Assembly: GCA_016719485.1 (NCBI GenBank)
Contig: JADJZB010000033.1
Coordinates: 1-64,000, forward strand
DNA: 64,000 bases
Direction: 5' to 3'
Origin: Holophagales bacterium
Lineage (GTDB): Bacteria > Acidobacteriota > Thermoanaerobaculia > UBA5066
In this document: piece after piece, positions 11,122-18,135 of the stretch
Numbering within the stretch: the stretch's first letter is position 1
How the letters are laid out: each line of letters opens with the position of its first letter
Notes under the pieces: generated by a model
What the model was told of the DNA's origin: nothing
Databases searched by the model: none
The model's input: the letters and a program-made list of their open reading frames with translations, nothing else
Position numbers and translations under genes: made by a program

Positions 11122-12107
11122 GCGACCCTCCCGTCATTCCCGTCGACGGCCCCGGCCTCCTCGAAGGGGTGGCCGGTCCGGTCGACGAAGACGTCCTCGA
11201 GGGACGGGGCGCCGAGCGTGAGGGAGCGGAAGCGCCCGGGGAATGCGGCCGCCAGGACGGGGACGAGCGCGGGGCCGTCGGGGCGCTCGACGCGCACCGT
11301 CGCGCCGACGGCGGCGACGCGGCCCGGCTTCGGCGCGAGGTCCGGCCCGAGGGAGGCGCTCACTTCGGTCGCGAGGGCCGCGGCCTCCTCGTCCGAGTCG
11401 GTCGCGAGGACGAGGACGTCGCCGCCGACCTCGCGCTTCAGGTCGGAAGGGGCGCCGAGGGCGACGAGGCGGCCGCGGTCGAGGATGCCGATGCGCCCCG
11501 CCTCCTCGGCCTCGTCGAAGAGGTGCGTCGTGAGGAGGACGGTGGTGCCGCCTCGGGCGAGCTCGGCGAGGAGAGCGCGCAGGCTGCGCCGCGCGAGCGG
11601 GTCGAGGCCGGTGGAGGGCTCGTCGAGGAGGAGGACCTTCGGGGCGCCGAGGAGCGCCTTGGCGATCTCGACGCGGCGCGCGAGGCCCCCGGAGAGGGTC
11701 TCGACGAGGTCCTTCGCGCGGTCGCCGACGCCCATCCGCGCGAGGAGCTCGCCGGCACGGGTGCCGAGCGCGCGCCCGCCGAGGCCGAGGATCGCCCCGT
11801 GGACGAGGAGGTTCTCCTGGACGGTCAGCTTGCGGTCCAGGCTCGGCGACTGGAAGACGACGCCGAGCCGGCGGCGCAGCTCGCGCAGGGAGCCGTCGGG
11901 CGAGAGGCCGTCGACGCGGAACGTCCCCCCGGACGGGGGGATCAGCGTCGCGAGGAGCTTGAAGAGGGTGGTCTTGCCGCCGCCGTTCGGTCCGAGGAGG
12001 GCGAAGAGCTCGCCCGGCGCGACGTCGAAGGAGACGCGGTCGAGGGCGAGGCGGTCGCCGTACGTTCGGCTCAGCCCCTCGACAGAGACGAGGGGAAGAG
12101 CGCTCAT
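11118..12107 (-). CDS. ABC transporter ATP-binding protein
   Basis: Cytoplasmic ATPase of the DRA/NatA-like group (329 aa). Walker A is GPNGGGKTTL (Gly where most have Ser or Ala), the Q-loop region is VVFQSPSLDRKLTV, the signature is LSGGLARRVEIAKAL, Walker B is VLLLDEPSTGLDPLARR and the H-loop is LLTTHLFDEAEEA. A C-terminal regulatory extension (about 220-329) ends in SLEDVFVDRTG, typical of drug/lipid exporters of this group. It lies between ctaB and its permease with 4-bp overlaps on both sides. The context points to cytochrome oxidase biogenesis. Confidence 0.92.
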   Translation of the reverse strand: MSALPLVSVEGLSRTYGDRLALDRVSFDVAPGELFALLGPNGGGKTTLFKLLATLIPPSGGTFRVDGLSPDGSLRELRRRLGVVFQSPSLDRKLTVQENLLVHGAILGLGGRALGTRAGELLARMGVGDRAKDLVETLSGGLARRVEIAKALLGAPKVLLLDEPSTGLDPLARRSLRALLAELARGGTTVLLTTHLFDEAEEAGRIGILDRGRLVALGAPSDLKREVGGDVLVLATDSDEEAAALATEVSASLGPDLAPKPGRVAAVGATVRVERPDGPALVPVLAAAFPGRFRSLTLGAPSLEDVFVDRTGHPFEEAGAVDGNDGRVA

Positions 12108-12979
12108 CCGCCCGTGACGCGGTCGGCGAGGAGGAGGACGACGATCGCCGGGAGCCAGGCGATGGAGGCGAGGAACATCGACTTCGCGGCCGCGTCGGTC
12201 GTCTCGCGGAAGAAGCGGACGGCGGTGCCCGCGAACCAGGCCGAGAGGAGGAGGGCTCCGGCGGCGTAGACGAGGCCCGCGGTCCCGAGGAACGTCGGCA
12301 GGACGCTGACGGGGACGAGCAGCAGGCCGAACGCGAGGGCGTGGCGCGCGGAGCTGCGCCCCGTGGGGTCGACGGTCGAGAGGATCCGGAAGCCGGCGGC
12401 TCCGTAGTCCCCGCGGTGCCTCCAGCCGATGGCGTAGAAGTGCGGCATCTGCCAGAGGAAGAGGATGGCGAAGAGTGCGAGGCCGGGCGCGCCGATCGCC
12501 CCCGCGGCGGCGGTGTAGCCGCCGAGCGGCGGCAGGGCGCCGGGAATGGCGCCGACGATCGTGGAGAGGGGCGAGCGGGTCTTCATGGGCGTGTAGACGA
12601 AGACGTAGCTCGTCAGCGTGAGAGCCGCGAGAAACGCGGTGATGCCGTTGGCGAAATACCAGAGCTCGCCGACGCCGAGGACGGAGAGGACCGTGGCGAA
12701 GGCCACCGCCTCGGCGAAGGAGAGACGCCCCGCGGGGAGGGGCCGCGTGGCGGTGCGTGCCATCCGCCGGTCGAGGTCGATCTCGGCGATCTCGTTGAAG
12801 GCGCTCGTGCCGGAGGCGACGAGGGCCGTGCCGAGGAGCGTGTGCAGGAGGAGGACCGCGTCGAGGCCCGCAAGCGGGCCGTCCGTGCCCGCGGCGAAGC
12901 CGAGGAAGGCGGTGAGGACGACGAAGACCGTGATGCGCGGCTTCGTCAGCTCGAGAAGGTCCGACAGGTGCCGCTTCAT
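12104..12979 (-). CDS. ctaB: Protoheme IX farnesyltransferase (haem O synthase) CtaB
   Basis: UbiA-family prenyltransferase that adds a farnesyl group to haem B to make haem O, the precursor of haem A. The 291-aa product has LLELTKPRITVFVVLTAFLG, the first Asp-rich loop FNEIAEIDLDRRMARTATRP, YTPMKTRSPLSTIVGAIPGA, and LFLWQMPHFYAIGWRHRGDY with conserved His residues. About nine membrane helices are expected. The start ATG 12979 overlaps the ctaA stop as ATGA. It is intact and full length. Confidence 0.95.
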   Translation of the reverse strand: MKRHLSDLLELTKPRITVFVVLTAFLGFAAGTDGPLAGLDAVLLLHTLLGTALVASGTSAFNEIAEIDLDRRMARTATRPLPAGRLSFAEAVAFATVLSVLGVGELWYFANGITAFLAALTLTSYVFVYTPMKTRSPLSTIVGAIPGALPPLGGYTAAAGAIGAPGLALFAILFLWQMPHFYAIGWRHRGDYGAAGFRILSTVDPTGRSSARHALAFGLLLVPVSVLPTFLGTAGLVYAAGALLLSAWFAGTAVRFFRETTDAAAKSMFLASIAWLPAIVVLLLADRVTGG

Positions 12980-13980
12980 GCGGCCGCCGGAGCTCCGTCG
13001 CCCGCGGGGATCTCGGACGACGCGCGGGCCGTCGAAAGTGCTCCCAGGCGGGCGAGGAGCACCGCCGCGAGGACTCCCGTGATCCAGAGGAGGCCTCCGA
13101 CGGCCAGGTGGGCCGAGGTGATCGCCACGGCCTTCGCGGTCCAGACGGACGTCGCGCCGAGAGCGACCTGCGCGCCGAGGAGGACGAGCCAGAGAGCCCA
13201 GAGCGTTCCGAAGGCGGGGACGCCGCGCAGCTTCCGGAGCGCGAGGGCCGCCGCGACGACGAGGGCGACGACGACCCAGGCGAACGTCCGATGGGCGAAG
13301 TGGGCGATAACGCCGCTCGCGGCCCAGTCGGCCCCTGTCGGCACGACCTTGCCGAAGGAGAGGGGCCAGTCGGGGATGGCGAGCCCGGCGCCCGTGTGCC
13401 GGACGATGGCGCCGAGGAGGATCTGCACGTAGCTCGCCCCGGCGGCCAGGAGCGCGAGGCGGTAAGCCCTCGAGAGCGCGGCGGGGTCCGGGGCGGTGCG
13501 CGGCGCCTGCTCGGTGAAGCGGCTCCAGGTGCGCGACGTGCGGAGCGCGATCGTCGCGGTGAGAGCGAAGACGATCTGGGCGAGCCCCGCGTGCGCGGAA
13601 GAGACGGCGGGCGGAAGGAGGAAGAGGACGGTGATCCCTCCGAGGACCGCCTGCCCGAGGATCGCGCCGAAGGCGGCGAGGCCGAGGCGGAACGTCGTCC
13701 TGTCGGTCCGGCCGAAGCCGAGGACGAGGATCTGCAGGCCGACCATCGTCGCGACGGTGGCGGCGATGAGCCGGTGGCCGTGCTCGTAGAGGATTCCTCC
13801 CACCATCGGCGGCATCAGCTTGCCGTAGGAGAGCGGCCAGTCGGGGACGGCGAGCCCGGAGCCGGTCGAGGTCACGAGAGCCCCCGCGACGAGCAGGAGG
13901 AAGACCGAGACGGCGACGGTGCGCGTTGCGACGCGGACGAACGTGCCGGGTTCCATTGCTCCTTCGTCCTCGGGTCTCAT
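12976..13980 (-). CDS. ctaA: Haem A synthase CtaA
   Basis: COX15/CtaA family membrane monooxygenase converting haem O to haem A for aa3-type oxidases. The 334-aa protein has eight predicted helices in two homologous four-helix halves. Each half carries the family motif GSGLAVPDWPLSYGKLMPP or GAGLAIPDWPLSFGKVVP, and His ligands occur in EHGHRLIAA, SSAHAGLAQ, HFAHRTFAW and TSAHLAVGG. The second Met (codon 9) is an alternative start. The presence of CtaA shows that the host makes an A-type haem-copper oxidase, so it respires oxygen. ATGA overlaps link it to genes on both sides. Confidence 0.95.
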   Translation of the reverse strand: MRPEDEGAMEPGTFVRVATRTVAVSVFLLLVAGALVTSTGSGLAVPDWPLSYGKLMPPMVGGILYEHGHRLIAATVATMVGLQILVLGFGRTDRTTFRLGLAAFGAILGQAVLGGITVLFLLPPAVSSAHAGLAQIVFALTATIALRTSRTWSRFTEQAPRTAPDPAALSRAYRLALLAAGASYVQILLGAIVRHTGAGLAIPDWPLSFGKVVPTGADWAASGVIAHFAHRTFAWVVVALVVAAALALRKLRGVPAFGTLWALWLVLLGAQVALGATSVWTAKAVAITSAHLAVGGLLWITGVLAAVLLARLGALSTARASSEIPAGDGAPAAA

Positions 13981-14758
13981 GCGGGCGGGGCGGCGGCGGC
14001 AGTGAACGTGAGGTCGTGGACCGTCGTCTCGCCGTCGGTGACGGTGACGGTGAACGTCTGTGCGGGAGCTTCTCGTGCCATGCCTCGACGGCGTAGGACC
14101 CGGCAGGGAGCCCCTGGATCTCGTAGCGGCCGTCGGGCCCGGTGACCGCGAAGAACGGGTGCGGAACCACGGCGACCCAGGCGCGCATCCAGGGGTGGAC
14201 GTCGCACTTGAAGGGGACGATCTCGGGCTTGCCGAAGGTCCGCGTGTAGCGTGTGCCGGGAGCGGGCATGCCGAGGTTGAAGGGCTGGTTCTGCTTCGCC
14301 GCGGCGTGGACGTTGTGGAGCGTGGCGTCCGACGAGACGATGTCGAGCGGCTGGCCGGTCATCAGCGCCAGGACGCGCGGGGAGAACGCGCACCCGATCT
14401 GGTCGAGCTGCTTCGCCTCCGCCGGCGCGGCGTAGACGCCCGTCACCCCGGCCGTGACGCGGAGAAGGACGTTCGCGAGGGCGCCGTCGGCGCCGACGGC
14501 GTAGGCCGGCAGCTCCGTCTCGCCCGGGTTGTGGCCGGCGCAGAACGGATCGGTCGTCATCGTCACCTTGTCGTTGACGGGCGGCACCCCGGTCAGCGCA
14601 ACCCGCCCCGACACGACGGCCGTCCCGAGCCGGCCCGCAGGTCCAGCCGGGGCCTTCGGGGCCTCGGTGACTTCAGGGCTGCAGGCGGCGACGAGGAGCA
14701 GCAGGGCGAGGGGTACGAAGACCCCCCGGCCGGCGCGGGAAGGGGGGAGGCTCTGCAT
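13977..14758 (-). CDS. Cupredoxin-like lipoprotein with carboxypeptidase-regulatory domain, frameshifted
   Basis: First gene of the oxidase maturation operon. ATG 14758 gives a lipoprotein signal with lipobox LLVAAC, so the protein is anchored at the periplasmic face of a membrane. The body (about 50-200) holds possible copper ligands in a cupredoxin-like arrangement: LHNVHAAAKQ and FKCDVHPWMRAW (Cys, His, Met). A small regulatory-like beta domain follows (GPDGRYEIQGLPAGSYAVEA). A frameshift near 14066 leads to PAQTFTVTVTDGETTVHDL and the stop at 13977. A role as an electron carrier or copper donor to the oxidase is inferred from the ligand pattern and context. The stop overlaps ctaA (ATGA). 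Confidence 0.75.
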
Positions 14759-14813
14759 GCGGCTTTTTCTTGCAGGAGTCGGGGCGGGGATCCGCCAGGC
14801 TCCAAAACTCTTT

Positions 14814-14842
14814 ATGCTATTTCTGCCCCGCACCCCTGTCAA
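14814..14842 (-). promoter_or_regulatory. Sigma70-type promoter of the haem A / SCO1 operon
   Basis: Reading the minus strand, a perfect -35 box TTGACA (14837-14842) is followed after 17 bp by TAGCAT (14814-14819), 4 of 6 matches to the -10 consensus. The lipoprotein start codon lies 56 bp downstream, leaving room for a short leader. No other match of this quality lies in the 250-bp divergent region. Confidence 0.65.
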
Positions 14843-14857
14843 TCGACCGCCAGCCGG

Positions 14858-14925
14858 AGGGGGTCTGGTCTACGCTCTACACTCTGCTCCGCGGAGCAGA
14901 GTGTAGAGCGTAGACCAGACCCCCT
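14858..14925. repeat. Perfect 68-bp palindrome
   Basis: Two 34-base arms (14858-14891 and 14892-14925) are exact reverse complements with no loop between them. The left arm begins AGGGGGTCTGGTCTACGCTC and the centre is GCTCCGCGGAGC. It sits between two divergently transcribed operons, 15 bp upstream of the -35 box of the minus-strand operon and 84 bp before the racemase start. That is not where a transcription terminator is expected, and there is no T-run. It could be a REP/MITE-like mobile palindrome, a regulator site, or a foldback artefact of assembly. Confidence 0.9.
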
Positions 14926-15009
14926 GGGAAGGGAGACGCCACGGAGGGAGATCCTCGGGGAGTGCCCGTTCCGCTACGATGCCCGGCGGCTGCCCGAAGG
15001 GGAGGAAGC

Positions 15010-16116
15010 GTGAGGATCGAGAAGGTCGTCCTTCGGCTCGTCGAGATGCCCCTGAAGTTCCGGTTCCGGACGTCGTTCGGCGAGACGGCGGCGAAGAGGT
15101 TCCTCCTGGTCGAGGCGGTCTCGGAGGGCTTCTCGGGCTGGGGTGAGTGCGTCGCCGAGGACGGGCCGTTCTACTCCCCCGAGACGACGGACTCGGCCCG
15201 GTCGGCTCTCTCGCGGTTCCTGATTCCGCTCGTCCTCGGAAGGGACCTTCCGGACGCCCCTGCCTTCGACCGGCTCGCCGAACGCGTCCGCGGGAACCGG
15301 ATGGCGAAAGGGGCGCTCGAGGCGGCCCTGAGGGACCTGTTCGCCAGGGCGGACGGCGTGTCGCTCGCGCGCAATCTCGGCGGCCCGCGGACGGCGATCG
15401 AAGTCGGTGTCTCTCTCGGCCTGCAGCCGACGGTCGAGGCGACGGTCGAGAACGTGCGCAGGCACGTGGCCCAGGGGTACCGGCGGATCAAGGTGAAGAT
15501 CGAGCCGGGGTCCGACGTGGACCGGGTGGCGGCCGTCCGGGAGGCATTCCCCGACCTGCCGCTGACGGTCGACGCGAACGCCGCCTACACGCTCGAGACC
15601 TCGGGCCCTCTCGTCGCGCTCGACGCGTTCGGCCTCGACTACATCGAGCAGCCGCTGCACCACGAGGACCTCGTGGACCACGCGCGCCTCGCCGGGCGGC
15701 TTTCGACCCCGATCTGCCTGGACGAGTCGATCCGCTCCGCCTCCGACGCCGCCGCGGCGATCTCGCTCGGCGCGTGCCGCGTCCTCAACGTGAAGCTCGG
15801 GCGCGTGGGCGGGTACGGCGAGGTCCTCCGGATCCACGACGTCGCCACGGCGTCGGGAGTCCCCCTCTGGTGCGGCGGGATGCTCGAGTCGGGCGTCGGG
15901 CGCGCGCACAACATCGCCGTGGCGGCGCTCCCGGGGTTCACGAAGCCGGGCGACACGGCGTCGTCCTCGCGCTACTTCGACGAGGACATCGTCGAGCCGC
16001 GGCCCGAGGCGGCGGACGGCCTGATGCCGGTGCCTCAGGGTCCGGGTATCGGCGTGGAGGTGCGGCGTGACGTGCTGGCGCGCTTCACGCTCGAGACGCT
16101 GGAGCTGCCCGCGTGA
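15010..16116 (+). CDS. N-succinylamino acid racemase / o-succinylbenzoate synthase family enzyme
   Basis: Enolase-superfamily enzyme (MenC/NSAR group), 368 aa. The GTG at 15010 is chosen because GGGGAGGA lies just upstream and the protein then begins RIEKVVLRLVEMPLKFRF, the usual N-terminus. The barrel carries all catalytic residues: the acid/base pair KVK in RRIKVKIEPG, metal ligands Asp in LTVDANAAY, Glu in DYIEQPL and Asp in CLDESIRSA, and the second base Lys in VLNVKLGRVGG. NSAR and OSBS activities cannot be separated by motif. The overlapping M20 hydrolase and GNAT genes match the three-gene pathway described in Geobacillus kaustophilus, where NSAR racemises N-succinyl amino acids. No other menaquinone gene is nearby. 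Confidence 0.88.
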   Translation: MRIEKVVLRLVEMPLKFRFRTSFGETAAKRFLLVEAVSEGFSGWGECVAEDGPFYSPETTDSARSALSRFLIPLVLGRDLPDAPAFDRLAERVRGNRMAKGALEAALRDLFARADGVSLARNLGGPRTAIEVGVSLGLQPTVEATVENVRRHVAQGYRRIKVKIEPGSDVDRVAAVREAFPDLPLTVDANAAYTLETSGPLVALDAFGLDYIEQPLHHEDLVDHARLAGRLSTPICLDESIRSASDAAAAISLGACRVLNVKLGRVGGYGEVLRIHDVATASGVPLWCGGMLESGVGRAHNIAVAALPGFTKPGDTASSSRYFDEDIVEPRPEAADGLMPVPQGPGIGVEVRRDVLARFTLETLELPA

Positions 16117-17264
16117 CCGAAGCGCCGGGCGCGCTGGAGCTCCTCGCGCACTTCTCGGCGAGGACCGGCGCGATGCTGGGCGACCTCGAGGCGCTCGTGA
16201 CGAGGGAGAGCCCGTCGTCGGACGCCGCGGCGGTCACGGCGCTCGCCGGATGGGTCCGCGCGCGCCTCGCGGAGTCCGGCGTTCCCTCCGAAATCGTGGC
16301 GTTCGAGGGCCGAGGTGACGGCGTCCTGGCCCGGCTCGGCCCGGAGCGCGGCGGGACGCTCCTCCTCGGGCACCTCGACACGGTGTGGCCTGCCGGAACG
16401 CTCGCCCGGCAGCCGTTCCACGCCGGGGGCAACCTCGCGACCGGACCGGGGGTCTTCGACATGAAGGGAGGCGTCGCCGTCGTCCTCGCCGTCCTCGCGG
16501 CGGCGTGCGAAGGAGCGTTCGCGCCTGCGCGGGGCGTCTCCCTCCTCCTCACGTCCGACGAGGAGGTGGGGAGCGGCGCGTCGCGCGAGCGGATCCTCGA
16601 GGAGGCGCGGCGGCGGGAGCGCGTCTTCGTTCTGGAGCCGTCGGGCGACGGCGGCGCGGCGAAGGTGGCGCGCAAGGGGGTCGGGCTGGCCGTGGCGCGC
16701 TTCCACGGGGTGCCGGCCCACTCCGGGCTGGAGCCGGAGAAGGGAGCGTCGGCCCTCCTGGAGATGGCCCGCTTCGCCCTGCGGGCCGACGCCCTCGCCG
16801 ACCGCGACGCGGGGACGACCGTCGTTCCGACGCTCGCCTCCGCGGGAAGCGCGCGAAACGTCGTTCCCCCGGCGGCGGAGGTGACGGTCGACTTCCGGTT
16901 CTGGACGGCGGCGGAGGGAGAGCGGATCTGCGAAGGGCTGAAGGCGTTCGCACCCTCCGACGGGAGGGCCGGCGCGGAGATCTCGGCGGTCGTCTCGCGC
17001 CCGCCGATGGAGCCGACGCCGGAGTCGCTGGCACTTCACCGGACTGCCCGTGCGCTTGCGGCGGCCCTCGGCTTCGGCCTGGCGGCGGCGCGCGTCGGCG
17101 GGGCCTCCGACGGCAACCTGACGGCGGCCGCGGGAATCCCCACGCTCGACGGGCTCGGTCCGCGTGGCGGCGGTGCTCACGCGCGCGGCGAGCACGTCGA
17201 GCTGGACGACCTGCCGCGGCGCGCGGCGCTCGTCGCCGCGCTCCTGGCGGAGGTGGAGGCTTGA
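16113..17264 (+). CDS. M20 family amidohydrolase, probable N-succinyl-L-amino acid desuccinylase
   Basis: Cytoplasmic zinc hydrolase of the carboxypeptidase G2/ArgE type (383 aa, no signal peptide). The metal-site motifs are present: LLLGHLDTVWP, GPGVFDMKGG (bridging Asp), LTSDEEVGSG (catalytic Glu), EPSGDGG, and the terminal ligand His in GGAHARGEHVEL. The dimerisation domain has VPAHSGLEPEKG. The GTG start overlaps the racemase stop as GTGA, and the stop overlaps the next start as TTGA. In the inferred pathway it removes succinate from the L-isomer, making the D-to-L conversion irreversible. A general acyl-amino acid or peptide hydrolase role is the alternative. Confidence 0.85.
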   Translation: MTEAPGALELLAHFSARTGAMLGDLEALVTRESPSSDAAAVTALAGWVRARLAESGVPSEIVAFEGRGDGVLARLGPERGGTLLLGHLDTVWPAGTLARQPFHAGGNLATGPGVFDMKGGVAVVLAVLAAACEGAFAPARGVSLLLTSDEEVGSGASRERILEEARRRERVFVLEPSGDGGAAKVARKGVGLAVARFHGVPAHSGLEPEKGASALLEMARFALRADALADRDAGTTVVPTLASAGSARNVVPPAAEVTVDFRFWTAAEGERICEGLKAFAPSDGRAGAEISAVVSRPPMEPTPESLALHRTARALAAALGFGLAAARVGGASDGNLTAAAGIPTLDGLGPRGGGAHARGEHVELDDLPRRAALVAALLAEVEA

Positions 17265-18119
17265 GGGCGCGGCGCGTTCGGGTCCGCGAGCTGCGGAGCC
17301 CGGCGGAGTTCGCGGAGGCGTCGCAGGCCGCGAAGGCGGCGTGGGGATTCCCCGACCTGATGGTCCCGCCGCCACCCGACATGATCACCGCCACGCACTC
17401 GGGAGGGATGACGGCGGGTGCGTTCGAGGGGGAGGTCCTCCTCGGCTTCGTCCACGCGGTGCCGCGGACGAACCTGGGGCAGCCGGCGATCCACTCGCAC
17501 CTCCTGGCGGTGAGGCCCGAAGCGCAGCGGCGCGGGCTGTCGGTCCTCCTGAAGCTCTACCAGCGCGAGTGGTGCCTGGCCCGGGGAATCGGGCTCGTCA
17601 CCTGGACGTACGACCCGTTCATGCTCCGCAACGCGCGGCTGAATCTCGTGAGGCTCGGCGCGGCCGTTCCCGTCTTCCTCCCGGACTTCTACGGAAGGGT
17701 CGGCGGGATCTACGGCGACCTTCCGAGCGACCGGTTCGAGGCGCACTGGCGGCTCGACAGCCCGGGTGTCGAACGCGCCGTCCGCGGCGAAACGTCCGAG
17801 GTGCCGGCCGCGGACGCGGCGTCGCTCCCGGTCGCGGCGAGCGGTCCCGCGCGACGCCAGCCGGGCGGGGGGGGGGGCGGGCCCCCCGCGGGGGGGGGGG
17901 GGGGGGCGGGGGGCGGGGGGGGGGGGGAGCCTTTGCAGGCGGGTCCTGCTGCCGTTTCCGGCGGGGTTCCCGAAGGTCTTCCGCGACGACCTCGCCGCGG
18001 GTGTCGCGGCGCGGCGCCGGTTCGGGCGTACCGCGGCAGCGTTCTTCGCCGCAGGCTTCGAAGCGGTCTCGGTCGTCGAGAGGCCCGCCGGCCCGGCCTA
18101 CGTCCTCGAGCGGCCCTGA
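17261..18119 (+). CDS. GNAT family acyltransferase, COG3375 type, frameshifted in a poly-G tract
   Basis: Predicted acyl-CoA-dependent N-acyltransferase, about 285 aa. A TTG at 17261 overlaps the M20 stop and follows GGAGGTGGAGG, a strong ribosome binding site. The N-terminal half reads FAEASQAAKAAWGFPD, GFVHAVPRTNLGQPAIHSH and LAVRPEAQRRGLSVLLKLYQ (acyl-CoA loop), then TWTYDPFMLRNARLNLVRLG, all typical of COG3375. At 17867 the sequence enters long G-tracts and loses frame. The C-terminus in another frame (VLLPFPAGFPKVFRDD to the stop at 18117-18119) is again family-like. In the inferred pathway this enzyme succinylates D-amino acids. The tract looks like a sequencing problem rather than a real break. 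Confidence 0.75.
17867..17927. repeat. Poly-G low-complexity tract
   Basis: G-runs of 11, 3, 17, 6 and 13 bases are separated by single C's or a C6 block (17882-17887). The tract shifts the frame of the GNAT gene. Nothing similar occurs elsewhere in the window. A homopolymer artefact or mis-called G-quadruplex is the likely cause; slip-strand phase variation is the alternative. Confidence 0.85.
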
Positions 18120-18135
18120 AGGGCTTCTCCGGCCG

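Noticed and set aside
12104..14842. A 912-codon minus-strand frame covering three genes
   Set aside because: It combines the lipoprotein N-terminus, out-of-frame ctaA and in-frame ctaB. Motifs show three separate genes with ATGA overlaps.
15010..16116. Menaquinone biosynthesis MenC
   Set aside because: Sequence motifs allow it, but the overlapping M20 and GNAT genes and absence of men genes favour the N-succinylamino acid racemase role; kept as an alternative only.
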